This document shows positions 1-12,153 of a stretch of 60,000 nt of DNA, one piece after another. A program made the translations under genes and the position numbers. Under the pieces are notes generated by a model. It saw only the letters and a list, made by a program, of their open reading frames with translations, was not told the origin of the DNA and ran no database searches. This DNA comes from Strigamia acuminata (Eukaryota > Arthropoda > Chilopoda > Geophilomorpha > Linotaeniidae): the NCBI GenBank assembly GCA_949358305.1, contig OX442318.1, positions 8,296,501-8,356,500 of the forward strand, in the 5' to 3' direction. Positions within the stretch are counted from its first letter, which is position 1, and each line of letters starts with the position of its first letter.

Positions 1-280
1 CAAGTCGTTCCCAAACAATTGCACATGGGACAAAGTATCCTGCCCTTCCCCCCCATCTGCTCCACCATTTATACACCCAAAACACCCCTTAGTCAGCGCC
101 TAAACTGGCCTGCTAATTGCCCATTAGCACAAAAATAAGAAACAGATTTTGAAAATTCAAAAAATTCAAAACCTTCATCAAACCCAGACCCAAAAAAATC
201 ACATTTTTCATCTAAATCAACACAAAATCCTTTTTAAAAAACCCTGCACAGCTCATCACAGCCCCCTTTTCATGAAATAA

Positions 281-935
281 ACACAAAAAATACGAAAAAT
301 TTCATCCAAAACACCAAAAAGTATTAGAAATTTCACCAAAAACACCAAAAAGTATAAGAAATTTCACCTAAAACACCAAAAAATATTAGAAATTTGACCC
401 AAAACACCAAAAAGTATAAGAAATTTCACTTAAAACACCAAAAAGTATAAGAAATTTCACCTAAAACACCAAAAGTATCAGAAATTTCACCTAAATCACC
501 AAAAAGTATCAGAAATTTCACTTAAAACATCAAAAAGTATAAGAAATTTCACCTAAAACACCAAAAAGTATTAGAAATTTCACCAGAGACACCAAAAAAT
601 AAATAAAATTTCACCTAAAACACCAAAAAATATTAGAAATTTGACCAAAAACACCAAAAAGTATAAGAAATTTCACCTAAAACAACAAAAAATAAATAAA
701 ATTTCACCTAAAACACCAAAAAGTATAAGAAATTTCATCTAAAACAACAAAAAATAAATAAAATTTCACCTAAAACACCAAAAAGTATAAGAAATTTCAC
801 CTAAAACACCAAAAAATATTAGAAATTTCACCAGACACCAAAAAATAAATAAAATTTCACCTAAAACACCAAAAAGTTTTCGAAATTTCATCTAAAACAC
901 CAAAAAAATAAGAAATTTCACCAAAAGCAGCAAAA
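281..935. repeat. 31-bp AT-rich minisatellite
   Basis: About twenty imperfect tandem copies of a 31-bp unit, with consensus core CACCAAAAAGTATAAGAAAT followed by TTCACCTAAAA. Period was measured from successive GTAT blocks (321, 352, 383). Some copies carry AATAAATAAA in place of AGTATAAG. No open reading frame is maintained. Flanks (1-280, 936-1100) are AT-rich with nothing recognisable. Confidence 0.9.
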
Positions 936-1103
936 AAAATCTTATACCCTGAGTGGAACAATCATTTTTCAGCATGCCACTTCCGGTGATTTAGAGAGTC
1001 CTCAGGATCCCTAAATCACTCATTTTGCTTTTAAAACTTTACACTCCGGCTGAAAAACCAATGGGGAAACCACCATTCTGACAAGCCTCGCTGCCTTACA
1101 AAT

Positions 1104-1459
1104 CTACGTCATATCCGGCGAACTAAACATCAAAAACTGAACGGAAACATCAAATATATTCCGCCAAAGATCTTTTTGAATATCCCGCAGACTGACAACC
1201 ACTGCTTGTCGGATGTGAATTAATAATAACACAATTCTCAGAAATCGTGTTGAAAAGACAAATAAATATTTTCCAAGTATTTTCTCCCCTTTCCCACTAT
1301 AAGAATCACTCGATATTTCCCACAAAAATAATAATTTAAAAAAAAAAAAAAAAACTGACCATAAATTAGCATAAACAGTGTTTCTCGTGTTAATTTACCT
1401 TCAAACAAACGATACACTTGAAGCAAATGGAATAAATGCTCGAATAAACTTCTTAACAA
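1104..1459 (-). other. Open frames downstream of the secreted-peptide gene, coding status unclear
   Basis: Two overlapping minus-strand open frames (1459-1238 and 1325-1104, each about 73 codons) lie downstream of the small secreted-peptide gene. Their peptides are hydrophobic and not obviously random, and a TTCTGAG acceptor-like site sits near 1237. I could not join them in phase to the gene at 2.0-2.4 kb and recognise no family. The stretch 1460-1979 is poly(A)/poly(T)-rich with nothing supported. Confidence 0.12.
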
Positions 1460-1979
1460 AAGCCGGGCACTGAGGATGCAGGAAACGGAAATCCAAGGTC
1501 ATTTTCAAAGCACACACCACAATACAATTTTTCAACTCCCTTAAAATTTATAATCCTTTAATTAAACCGAGGGTTACTCGAGTTTGCAACAAAATTTTAG
1601 AAAAAAAAAAATAAAAAAAATAATAATAAAAAAATAATCAATAGAAAAAAATGGCGGCTATTGTCCATTTGTTTTCAATGTCACCATAGCAACAATAAAA
1701 ATTAATAAAACTCAAATCCCGCAGACAAAAAAAATAAAAATAATCATAAAAATCAAATTAAATCAAAAATATAATTCATCTAAAAAAGACTTTAATCGAC
1801 AAAAACCATTTTAAATCACCGAATTTGAATAAAGAAATAATTACGGCTGGGGTTCCGGTCGCTAGGTAACACTATGGGTAAATACATTTCTATTGATTTC
1901 AAGCGGGAGGGAATTTTCCATGAAAAATAATTTGTGTTTAAAAATAAATTCCCCCCCTTAAAAAAAAAAAAAAAATTTA

Positions 1980-2419
1980 TCACCACAAAATTATATTTCC
2001 GCCGAACAAATCGAAAAATCGGTCGCCAAAAAGACCCGAAAAACGACTGCACGGCGCAACTTTTTCAACTTTGAATCTATTATTCCTCCAAACCGGTCGC
2101 GTTTGAATAGATTGGGGTGAGCGAACCAAGAAACGGTTTTTCCCTTTGTCCGGACGAGGAACTGACCCTCGCGAGCCCCACACTTAACAGGTGGATCTTG
2201 AATTCAAAATTTTCCCACCAACTTTTTCACTAATTTAACGTTTTAACTCCCTTTTCGGGCGTCTAAAAATCACATTTTCCAACCACCGCCCGGTCAAAAA
2301 AATTCAAAATTCTAAAATAAATAAATACACAAATTCAAAATTTTTTTACCTGATACAATCGCGACGAATCCTAGGACGAAATGAACGTTCAACTTGGCCA
2401 TTATCGCACGAATATCCAT
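1980..2419 (-). CDS. Putative small secreted protein, two exons
   Basis: Model: exon 1 at 2419-2350, exon 2 at 2182-1980, about 90 residues. Exon 1 encodes a short N-terminus (MDIRAIMAKLNVH) followed by the hydrophobic run FVLGFVAIVS, which looks like a signal peptide. A second in-frame ATG at 2401 would give a tighter signal sequence. The exon ends CAG|GTAAAA. The 167-nt intron ends TGTTAAG and the reading phase (1) is kept across it. Exon 2 encodes a basic, Pro/Arg/Phe-rich tail with one Cys that stops at TGA. A TATA box lies about 300 nt upstream. No family is recognised; a secreted peptide or peptide precursor is an inference. A GTGATA donor-like site near the stop leaves room for further exons. 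Confidence 0.45.
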
Positions 2420-2719
2420 TAAAACCAATGACAATCAGAGTTCTAAACACAACACGGCTTCTTGTGCGGGAGAAAAGGAAAAAAATAATTAATTTCGCGT
2501 TGGTCTCAGTTTCTTTTTCGATTTTTTTTTCGATTCTATTTTTTTTTTCACTCGAAGATATAAAAATAAATCGTCGGGAAATAAGTTTCAGCAATTTTAA
2601 AACATCACTCACGCCAAGCACAGTTCTAATCCAACGGGTATTGTGTTTGTTTACGATGAAAAGTCTGGCGCTCAACTAATAGCACAGCAAAACACGACCT
2701 TCACTCCACTCGCTAAGTA

Positions 2720-2727
2720 CTTATATA
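2720..2727 (-). promoter_or_regulatory. TATA box for the 2.4-kb minus-strand gene
   Basis: The minus strand reads TATATAAG here, placing a transcription start near 2690-2697 and a 5' leader of about 280 nt before the ATG at 2419. The leader contains one tiny upstream ATG (ATG TTT TAA near 2605). The near-symmetric motif could also serve the plus strand, but I see no supported plus gene beside it. Confidence 0.4.
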
Positions 2728-3442
2728 ACTGAGTGCTGCTACACATCATATGGTTTGCAGCGCCAGTGCGGTCGATGGGGTAAATAGAAAAAGGAAAATC
2801 TACGTGCAGACCTATACTCCAATGTTTTTTTGTCACGAGATACTGAAAATTTTATGTTTTATTTTTAGATTTTTAAGAATTGTTTGTTTTTTCTTAAAAA
2901 TTACAATAAATTAAACGTAAAACACTAAAAAAAAGAATATTTGCTTAATAAATATAAATGTAAATAGAGTATCGGTATTGTCCTTTGCCTAGACATATCA
3001 ATTTTGGCGCCTAAATGCACAACACAAATAATTATATTGACACATTAAAAATAAATAAATAAATCATTAAATAAAAATTATTTCCCACGAAGCAAACAAA
3101 AACCCTTTTTCTATTTGTCAATTGTTCTGTAAGCTTCCCCTTCACACCACTGTAAATCCTCTAATTATGTCCCAAGTGCTTATCCATTCCAGGGGTTGCT
3201 GGCCCAGGTGGTAATTGAAGACCAAGCAGAAATTAAAATATATGAAAAATTTCCTGTTTAAGGTGAGGTGTCATTTCAAATCTAAATGCTTCTAAATTTA
3301 TTTTTAAGCGCATATTCACTGTACTTAAACTTTTAAATACAGCAGAGAATCGAATATCCGATGTTTGTGGATTTTTTAGTCGATTTTTATCGATTTTTTG
3401 TTTTCATACACAACACAGCAGGTGCATTCCAAAACGCAGTTA

Positions 3443-3791
3443 CCGTACTGCCTTGAACAATGGCCCGGGCGTTTAATTTTTTTTTTGACTCGCCCGCCAG
3501 GCGCTTATTCAAAACCAGGCGATTATTTAAGCCAGGCCTCTATCCAAAAAAAAGTTGCTGACTCCGAACGTTTCGTTTGTTGAGGTTTCGTCCGTCGAAG
3601 TTTCCTCCAAAAGGCTACTTAAAACCGTTTTTAATAACCGTTTTTAAAGTATTTTCCGGTTAACCCGGCGTTTAAACGCGCCCGGCGTTTATTTGAGGCA
3701 GGCGCTTATTGGTTTTTCGAGTGGCGGTTGCCAGGCGCTTAATCAAGAGCCGGCACTTAATTGCGCCCGGCCATTGTTCAAGGCAGTACGG
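3443..3791. mobile_element. MITE with ~30-bp terminal inverted repeats
   Basis: The element begins CCGTACTGCCTTGAACAATG and ends with its reverse complement, flanked on both sides by TA (3441-3442, 3792-3793), consistent with a TA target duplication. Inside are repeated GC-rich blocks of the type GGCGCTTATT and GGCGTTTA on both strands. No transposase frame is present, so it is non-autonomous. Superfamily is uncertain; TA duplication fits Tc1/mariner-type elements. Confidence 0.8.
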
Positions 3792-4109
3792 TAGGCGTTT
3801 TAGGCGTTTCCGTTCCGTGTCGTTTTATGGTCGTTTTAGGCCTGTTTAGGAACGTCAAAACAAAAAAATATTTTGCCCTTGTTTTAGCAATTTCGTTTTA
3901 TAAAATATTTTTAAAAAATTTAAAAATATTTATAAAATAATCAAATTTTGACTAATTTTATTTATTTGTGGACGGAAAATGGCTAGGTTTTTAACAGCCG
4001 ACGAATTCACATCAACAACCGCGCCAAATTCCATACTTGACGAAACTGACGAACAAGTTCGATAAGTAAGTTTTCTTTGTACTTTTGCTTGCTCGTGTAA
4101 ACCAGGCTT

Positions 4110-4292
4110 TTACCAAGTGCTCTCGATATTGTTTGCTTTTCTTCCTAATAATTCCTTAGTTCCCCAAAAACCCAACTGACCTGTATTAAGCTGAAATTCC
4201 TCTTCAACATCAGCTTTAACCGGCGTCAATTTAGAATATATTTGAAAATCTTTATTCATTTGGCTAAAAGATTTAAGTTTACCCGGCACCAT
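4110..4292 (-). CDS. Hypothetical 60-residue protein or first exon
   Basis: An ATG in fair context (ttaacATGG) opens a 60-codon frame with mixed composition including an acidic stretch (VKADVEEEF), unlike the K/N/F-rich shadows common in this AT-rich DNA. An internal ACAG|GTCAGT site could make only the first 37 codons a coding exon. A CCACAG acceptor 20-odd bases upstream would fit a leader exon. I do not recognise the protein; it may be a chance frame. Confidence 0.28.
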   Translation of the reverse strand: MVPGKLKSFSQMNKDFQIYSKLTPVKADVEEEFQLNTGQLGFWGTKELLGRKANNIESTW

Positions 4293-4299
4293 GTTAATT

Positions 4300-5860
4300 T
4301 TCTAGGCAGAGCCTGTGGATGAAGTTTAAGCCTCGCACTTAATGGTGTAAAAAGCATAAATTAGATCTGGTTAAGTGCTTCAACTCAAACATAAATTTTC
4401 ATTGATGCCATCCATTACACCATGCCAAGTGTAGCAAATTTGATAAAAACCAAGGGGAGTCTTTTCTACTCAACAGAATTGGCACCAAAAACCACTGTCA
4501 AGCCAAGACACTAGACAGAGCATTAAAACAATAAAGCAAAATGGTAAAATACCTCCAGAATTAAAATTAAAACCTTTAAGCATCTATTTCCAGCTGCAGC
4601 CTGACATGATTTTTCCATTCCACTCTTTCTATTTGTTTTATATATGTATAAAAAAACCAAGCTCATCATTTCTATTTTTTAGATGACACTTGGGAGTGGT
4701 TAAAGTAAAGAGAAAAGCACTAGTCTCCTTTAAATTTTTCCCTAGGGAAACAAATATGAAATATTCAATGGGTATGTGTTATATGCAAGACATAACAATG
4801 GCCCTTTTCAACTTCCAACTCCTACATGAGATAAATTTTGTCTAAAAAAGAAAAAAAAAAGCTTCAAACACTGTTATAAAAATGAAACCTCAACTCAATG
4901 ACAGCCACCATGGACATAAAATGAATACTTTTATATCTTTGCTTAAAGAAAGGAAAAGTAACAAAGCCCCACACAAGGAACCCTGGTATCAGTTAATTAC
5001 AACTTATCTCACAAGATGCAAGTGCATAACTTAAGCCAACAACTGCCATTAATGTCAGTGAATTCCTTTGTAATCCCAACAAAATGGACAAACCTGTGGG
5101 TCAGTTGACCACCCATACTACAATCAGCTAATACTTTCACAAGATTAAACCCATGTTGTTGTTGTTTGCAAAAGACTTGCTTCAAAGATAACAGCTGTTA
5201 ATAAAGTGAATACAAAGCTTTTGATACACTATTCAGCTTTAGTCCAATGTAGGGTCTACCTAGATTAGATTTAGTGGCATTAAAATGTTAATGGCGCATT
5301 TTGTCTAAGTGAAAAATACAAATGAATTCTTTCCTGTAATAAGATGCTCTCTAGATTTAAATCAAATACTTGACAATTCAATAGATTTACATTTATCGAT
5401 TCACTAAATTATTGAAACCTAAACGTACATTTATAAAAATAAATTATACACTACAACTCCTTGCCAAAAAAAATGGCATACTCTATTTTTTGGAACTTTT
5501 AATATTTGAAATTTCTCAGAAACTATTTCTCACAAGTAAAAATGGTTTTAGGAAGATTTAAAGGATTGTTAGAGCTATCATTTCGTTAAAAGTTTTTTGA
5601 AAAAAAATGAATAGTTAAAGAGAAAAAAATTAAAAACTCCAAAAAGTGACTATTTACAATATTTCTCATAACTTGTAAACAGAATGAGATAAAATTAAAA
5701 ACTAAACAGATTTGAGATCGTCTATATCTCAGGAAACTTTTCTAAATTGGATGTATGGATCTCCAAGGCCCTCAAAAAAAGGCATAATGGAGCCATGTAA
5801 AGGGGTACACAACCACTATTTTTCGAAAAATCGTGGCGAGTACAACTGTTGAGGAATCAA
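4300..5860. other. AT-rich stretch, nothing supported
   Basis: Low-complexity AT-rich DNA with A-runs. No splice-consistent exon, inverted terminal repeat or tandem array was found. Confidence 0.5.
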
Positions 5861-5869
5861 GTCATAGCT

Positions 5870-6240
5870 ATAACATGTTATAGTACGACACAATAATGCC
5901 TCAATGCTAAAGTTTCATTTCGATTCGTCAACATTTTAACTTTATGCATCCTAGGGTTAAGCTTACACGCAGGCTGATTCCGTGCACGGAATGACAACTT
6001 TTTGTGCGTGGCAAAAAGTTCAGGATGACATGGTACGCACACTATGGTTGAACATGCACGGAAACATTCAATCAAGCGGAATTCTATTCTTTCCGGCAGT
6101 GACGGTGCACGAATAAATCAAATGATGTTTGACCTGTGGTGCAGCCATTTTGTTTGTACCTAATGATTTCCCTGCACAGATTGTTCAGGGAAACACGGAA
6201 ACAAAATCATTCCGTTTAGAGGGTGACACAACCTGAAAAA
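5870..6240. other. Patch of higher GC, unassigned
   Basis: Locally higher GC with small palindromes such as TTCCGTGCACGGAA near 5977 and a 65-codon minus open frame. It resembles decayed repeat sequence, but I could not define element ends. Confidence 0.2.
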
Positions 6241-6643
6241 CCAGGTTATATTTGGCACTTGAAAGGCTATGCATACTTAGCTTTAGTTACAAGTAAAATT
6301 AATTTCTTTGCAAGACAATCCTACGAATAACAACAACCATACACAACTTTATCTCCATCAGCTGCCTGACACTTCCTGCGCATTGTCCATATCTTTTTGT
6401 CTTTCATAAGGCAAACTATTGGAAAAACGTATTGTCACCTGCAGTGCCTGGTATCTTGTCACCAAATCAAACTGAAACACCCCTGTCTGCACACACCATA
6501 AATTTAAAAATAATATTATCTTTACTTAATGCGTTAAATATAAATTTACTTTTCGTATTTACTGGAATTTAAATTTTGTAAATATGAAATTTCTAGCAGT
6601 GCCGATAACTCACTTATAACTCACTTGTATGCATTAAACACTA

Positions 6644-7230
6644 AGAGGTATCATAAATGACACTTGAAGTAATTATTCCAATAATCACAATCACTGCATT
6701 ATTGAGGATCCACACCAGGTTTAGGTGATTATTTTGCATGTCACATGACTCTTATTTATACTTTTTTTAAATTTAATTTAATTAATTTTATTTTTGTTAT
6801 TTATTTATTTATTTATTTATTTAATCGCACTCCAAAGGAGTAAAAAGAAATGAGATACAAGTGTGATACAATAATTATTGAACAAATAATAAGTGACGAT
6901 GTAGGCGCCGATGGAAATGACGGCAATAAGACACACACACAGCTGAAACACCGAAATGGGAACGATTTCGACAAATATGCAGTGATTTATTTATTTGTTT
7001 TTGTTAAATAAAATTGATTATTTATTTTTATTTATTTAATAATTTACAACAAACTCTCTTTTTCTTCGTTTAAGCATTCTTCAGCACTAACAACTCCATT
7101 TGGACAATTACACATAAGCGCTGAAGTGTTGAAGCGATTATTCATATGATTGGCCCACACAGGTCACGTGATAATCGCTTCAGTGCAATAATCGTCATAA
7201 TCACTTCAGCGTGTCATTTTTGAAACTCCT
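6644..7230. mobile_element. MITE, AGGGGTTTCATAAATG family, copy 1
   Basis: Ends are AGAGGTATCATAAATGACAC and, inverted, GTGTCATTTTTGAAACTCCT, flanked by TA (6642-6643, 7231-7232). Subterminal blocks ('aataatcgtcataatcactt' near the right end, 'gaggatccacacc' near the left) match the copy at 26820-27239 in the opposite orientation. This copy is longer because it carries an ATTT microsatellite (about 6795-6825) and extra internal sequence. Confidence 0.8.
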
Positions 7231-7239
7231 TAATATTAG

Positions 7240-8800
7240 ACTTCTGTGATTTTATGTGCAAAAAATGGAATTTTGTGTTTGAATTTGGCATCAAGACACC
7301 GGGCGTTGACTGCAAGTGAAGTTAGATGATAATTCCATCGGATCATATCACAGCCGTGCGACTATTAATATTCACGCAGCCATGATGAGAACTAATCAAA
7401 TTGACACATCCTGCTGGAGAAAAAAATGTTTTCTCCATAAATATTGAATTTTTATTTGCAAACCCAATTTGAATTCAATTGTGGATTCATTCTGAATGAG
7501 ATTTTTCTTCTGACACCAGAGAAATCCAATCCATGTGCTAAATGGTAATGCAATTTATGAAAATCATTTCCAGGTTTGAGAAATGCAATTTAATGAAAAC
7601 ACTATTTAGCAGGAGAGTTAAGAGGGATAAAAAAAAGGCCTCTCCCTAAAAAATGGGATAAGCATTCATCAATTGAGCAGACCTCCAGCTGGCCTCCATC
7701 AGCTCAAGCAACGGCTGTGCTGTCTTATAAAGAAATTCCATTTTCAAAAATCTTGCAGACTGAGCAATTCTTCAACTCAACTGTTCTCTCATCCATCAAC
7801 TCAATTTTCTCAATTCTCTTTTGTCATCCTCCAAGACAAAATTCTCCATACACAAATTTGAATTTTTTCTTCAAAAAAAAATAAATAAAAAAAAAAAACC
7901 AATTCATCTCACAAAACCAAGAAAAACATCAAAAGAATTAACTGCACAAAAAAACAATCAAGTAAAACAAATAACTTAAACAAACAATGGAAACTATACA
8001 ATATACACTAAAAAAAAACATTCTTAAAGTTGAAAAATGTGCTAAAAGTGACAATAATTGACTTAGTTAGTCAACAAATCACTGTGCAAAGACGTGTTAA
8101 AGAAAAACAACCCTAAAGAGAGACACTTTGATTTAAGTAAACAAATCCCTAGTACAGAAATCCACACATCTGAGCATACTTGACATATCTAATTTGCTAA
8201 GGAAATAATTAGTTCTAACTGAGTGCATTAGGGTGGAGATGGCTTGATCTAATTAGATTTTTGGCCAACAGCTCAATTAAAACAAGCATCTCTGGCACAA
8301 ACTAATATGTGCAAAATCAGATAAGTGACCCTAAAACTATCCACTCACTAGAGTCCATTGGGGAAATCAACCACTAGAAACAAAACACCTCTTTTTTCCT
8401 TCAGCAATAGGATATTGATACTGACCAAATAAATGCCTCACCTCTACCTGACCTTCTCAAGATGAAAGAATATTGGAAAAGTGGGATATATGAAACTACA
8501 AAACCCATTAGAGATGAGACTGGTGACCAACAAAGAAATTAAAACCAGTCTAAAAAGTTGTCAACCAACCACAACTCAGCATTGTTGTTGCTGTTTAAGA
8601 CCAAGAGCTGTGTGAGTGCTGCAGAACAAAAAAACTTCAGCGGAGTTTCAAACTTTTTTATGGTTTTGTTAACTGCAATTGACTAAGACAGATGCAAGAA
8701 GCAAGTAAGCAATTTTTCTTTGTTCTTTCGCTTGCTAGTGTAACCTGGCAATGATGTTTAAAAGATTTACTACTTTCTCTTACCATGTTTCCTGTGTTAG
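7240..8800. other. AT-rich stretch with one weak open frame
   Basis: No gene is supported. A Met-less open frame of about 100 codons spans roughly 7588-7885 (plus) with better composition around 7670-7760, but no convincing splice partner. The rest is AT-rich. Confidence 0.2.
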
Positions 8801-8814
8801 TTCTTAGTCAAACA

Positions 8815-9115
8815 CATTGTGAGTCAATTACGATGCAACTAGGGTTAAAGTATTTATTCCGCTCGTTCGTATCGTTCGTAGTCAGTTGTTATTTGTAGGT
8901 AAAAACTGTCAACTGTGCCATGTGAGTCAATTACGATGCAACTAGGGTTAAAGTTGTAAAAGACTAACTTTATTTCAATAAATCAAAATGGCGTACAATG
9001 GGATTTGCGGTAGCCAATCCGCAAACCCCCAGTAAAGATGGGGCGCCCCCTTACGGCAAAGGAGTGGACACTGGACGGAGGTCGGAGTCCGCCGTCCGAG
9101 AGTCACACACATTCT
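8815..9115 (+). repeat. Dispersed GC-richer repeat, copy 1
   Basis: The block at 8945-9110 matches 57868-58022 in reverse orientation over about 150 bp: shared 'aaaagactaactttatttc', 'atggcgtacaatgg', 'gccccttacgg'-type blocks and the end 'gagagtcacac'. It is preceded by two direct copies of a segment GTGAGTCAATTACGATGCAA at 8818 and 8921. The arrangement resembles a retroelement terminus in antisense, but the class is not established. Confidence 0.6.
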
Positions 9116-9904
9116 TTTCATATAAAAATTTAAAATGGGCACTGAAGGTACTAGGTAGCAACTGTGCCACAATGTAGAACCATGTCAACTGTTACTATAG
9201 CAAGTCGCCAAAGTACGATGTCATTACCACTGCCAATTTTTGTTGCATGCATGTTACCCTTGTGTAGGCTGGTCCAACCACTTGTGGGGTCTTCAGATGA
9301 TGAGACAGAAGGAGAGAGTGAGGCTTAAACTAGGTTTAATATGAGAACATAGCTTGAATAAAGAATAATACACAATAAATGAATAAACCTAACCTAACAA
9401 CCAAAAGAAAAACATAGGAAAAAAAATTCATGGTTGGTGATTGCCATTGGTCACTTTAAAGAGTTCTCTCATGAAACATTTGTTGCCCAAAGAATATTAC
9501 TTAGTACACCATATCATTTGCAAACACTCATGAAACTTGCAATTGAATATTTCAACCCAACTGTATTTTAAATGACCAACAAACCAATGCCCTGAAATAA
9601 TGACCCAATATCCATAATTCTAAGAACCGGCTGTCGCTATTGACCAATATCATTAACTGAGCCATTGCTAATAAAAAAAAAAGATAATCCTACCACCTAG
9701 AGTGGTTAAAACCAAATAATTGATTACAAATTGGGTTTAATTTACATTGGTTTTCCTTCCTCAATTACACAGAAGTGAATCTGTTATGGTTTAATGTAGC
9801 GGCTTAATGGCATAAAAGCCCAGCTGCCTCCATCTATCCTAAGGGAAAATTAGAAAAGAAACTGACCAACTGAGCAGTGTTTCTTTCACATGCACTTTCT
9901 GCAG

Positions 9905-11273
9905 TGTTGTCCAAACTCAAGGAACGTGGTTGGTGCGACAAGTTACAAACTAAATGACTGGCCGTTCCAGACTCACAGGATTAAGTTCAGCGTATGTACT
10001 CGGTCATAAGCCGACATATTTAGGATCATTTTGGACCATCTGCAGATGGGAGTTTATTACCGACTATATATGGTAGGTCTTATAGTGGTTTTTTATTAGC
10101 CCTCTTCCTATCTTTTTATTGTCAGTTTATAATTACCGTGTTACCTCGCTTTGGAGAGGATGCCCTAAAATCGTGAGTCCGACCGTGGTGCCGAATAATT
10201 CGAATTATCTGGCAGTGCCGGATAAATACAATACACATAGAGTCTAACCTCGTTCCAACAAATCGCAAGGAACCCGAAAACTCGATTCGTTATAACGAAA
10301 GTTCGTTATATCAAAATTTTCTAACATCGTGTTCTATGGCCAACTATTGCGACTAGCAATTCGATTCTGTATTTGAAAACAATTAGTACGATTTTTAAAG
10401 TTGGATGCAAATGGATTGAAACTGATTTCTTTGGATTCGAGAAGAAACACGCGTACGCAACAAAGTTACATTGAACAGTGAATTTTTATTTTTAACAGGA
10501 TATGCAAATATATCAATCGTCCCCCTTTATACATGAAATAGAATGACCCATTACAGTGTGGGTCACGGAAGTGACCCTCTGGTGACCAAACATGGCGTCA
10601 CCTTCAATTCCCCCCTAGAAACTCCAGTTTCCACACCAATCAACCAAGCCATTTTTAACTATTTGTTGTAAAAACAAATTCGTTATATCGCGATCCGTTA
10701 TATCGAGGTTCGACTGTACCACCAATTTGTTGTTATTCGAAGTAAGAAGATCGCATCGATTTGAAATGGATAACTCGCATTTATTTCGCACACGCTATCA
10801 AATACGAACCCCACATTGTCGTAACGTAACCGGAAGTCCCGTTACACGTGTTGGGTCCGTGAGATTACAGTACAACTCCCCCTGGTGTTAGAGACCCTCA
10901 TTCGGGATTTCAAATACAATGGCCAGGTGACACAAAATAACTAAACAATTTAGACATATTTACAAAGAACACATCTCTCAAATTAGTTTATAAACTAGTT
11001 GGTCTCTTCTCTTCAGCTTGCCTCGAAGACTAAAAGTGTCCATTCATGCAGTAAGTCTTGTCAACCCACATTGTTCTGGAGTCTCCTCACTTCCTATCTA
11101 TGGATCATTGGCCTTCGGTTGTGTCCTTCCAGGTGTCATTGTTGTCATTTTGCTTTTGTTCTTCTAACATCTTTAAAGGTTTGATTATTGATCCAGAAAA
11201 TGATGAAAGGAGAATAACTTTAGCTCCATTCAAACCCAATCAAATTGAGCCATACTCTTGTTACCCTCAATAA
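9905..11273 (+). CDS. 3' end of an unrecognised gene, three exons
   Basis: Model: exons 9905-9991, 11017-11050 and 11179-11273, stop TAA at 11271-11273. The first exon follows TTTCTGCAG and ends AGC|GTATGT; its 29 codons read CCPNSRNVVGATSYKLNDWP and on. The 34-nt middle exon lies between TCTCTTCAG and GCA|GTAAGT. The last follows a pyrimidine tract ending TTTAAAG and encodes a tail ending EPYSCYPQ. Phases (0, then 1) are consistent throughout, and an AATAAA overlaps the stop codon (11269-11274), fitting a terminal exon. The first intron contains the Tigger-like element at 10240-10716. The family is unrecognised and upstream exons were not located. Confidence 0.42.
10240..10716. mobile_element. 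Tigger/pogo-like MITE
   Basis: The right end, read inverted, is CAGTCGAACCTCGATATAAC and the left end is the diverged GAGTCTAACCTCG, both flanked by TA. Internal 'GTTATAACGAA' and 'GTTATATCGCGAT' motifs repeat. TIRs starting CAGTCGAACCTCG with TA duplication are characteristic of Tigger/pogo-type elements. No transposase remains. Confidence 0.75.
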
Positions 11274-11548
11274 AAATGTTGAGTTTGTTGCAGCCATTTA
11301 ATATACCACCAAGATCAAATACACATCTGAATAAATTTTCTACTCTTCAAGTGAAATTTTAGAGAATGTAATATAAGCACTTCTTTCCCATTCCTTTTTT
11401 TCTCTCCAAATTCAATATCAAGTGCCAATCACTGACAGAGACTCAAGTAGAGCTCCAAAAAAAATTAAGGTGCAAAAGCATTTCTAACGCAAGTGCAGAT
11501 AAAGCTGCACTACGACTAAAACCAGATATGAAAAAACCAAATCTACTA

Positions 11549-11734
11549 CAGTCAAAGCTGTGTAGACCGGACATAGCACCGTCCGGACAGCTGTGTAGAC
11601 CGGACAGTTTGGAGGGCCTAATTTGGTCCCGCCCTATACCCAGCAATGTTAAATCGCCTCTCCCATCCGGACATTCCCTAGACCGGACAAGTTTCTGGGA
11701 CCCGTCCTATGTCCGGTCTACACAGCTTTGACTG
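11549..11734. mobile_element. 186-bp MITE (CCGGAC family), copy 1
   Basis: Terminal inverted repeats begin CAGTCAAAGCTGTGTAGACC and are flanked by TA. The body repeats the motif GTCCGG/CCGGAC several times. A second copy of exactly 186 bp lies in opposite orientation at 31923-32108. CAGT termini and TA flanks suggest a Tigger/pogo-type non-autonomous element. Confidence 0.88.
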
Positions 11735-12153
11735 TAGTTTGTTGTGCGATATTTTCCTCAAAAGTGGCATTTCTGATAACACTATAAGTGCATTCAATTT
11801 AAAAAAGAAAACTAAAATCTTTTCTTTTCTTCCTTTTCCACACGCAAGAAAGTGTACTTTTCAACGTTAACCCAAGTAACACAATGAACGATTTAACATA
11901 GAATCTGCATATACTCTGTCCATGTGTAACTTGGGCCTATTTCCGATTGGCTGAGCCTCATAACTCACTCTGTGCTGCCACCAGAAAAAATAGTTCAGAG
12001 TGGTTTTAAATTTGTTTGATGATTTTAATCATTGAAATGATGTAATGTTGTTTGTATTTTCTAAGAAAATGTATCTTGAAGTCATAAAATAAAGATTTAT
12101 GTTGGTTTATTTCAACATTCCTGTTTAATAAGTTTATTGCTTGCTTCTTCCAG

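Noticed and set aside
2346-2675. 109-codon minus frame overlapping the secreted-peptide gene
   Set aside because: It has no ATG (starts at TTG), is K/E/F-driven and overlaps the leader and exon 1 of a better-supported model in another frame.
3979-4065. ATG-started 28-codon frame (MARFLTADEFTSTTAPNSIL...) in good context, ending at a GTAAGT site
   Set aside because: The TAA stop coincides exactly with the exon end, so it cannot be a normal first coding exon. An alternative frame (from an acceptor at about 4000) is possible but unsupported.
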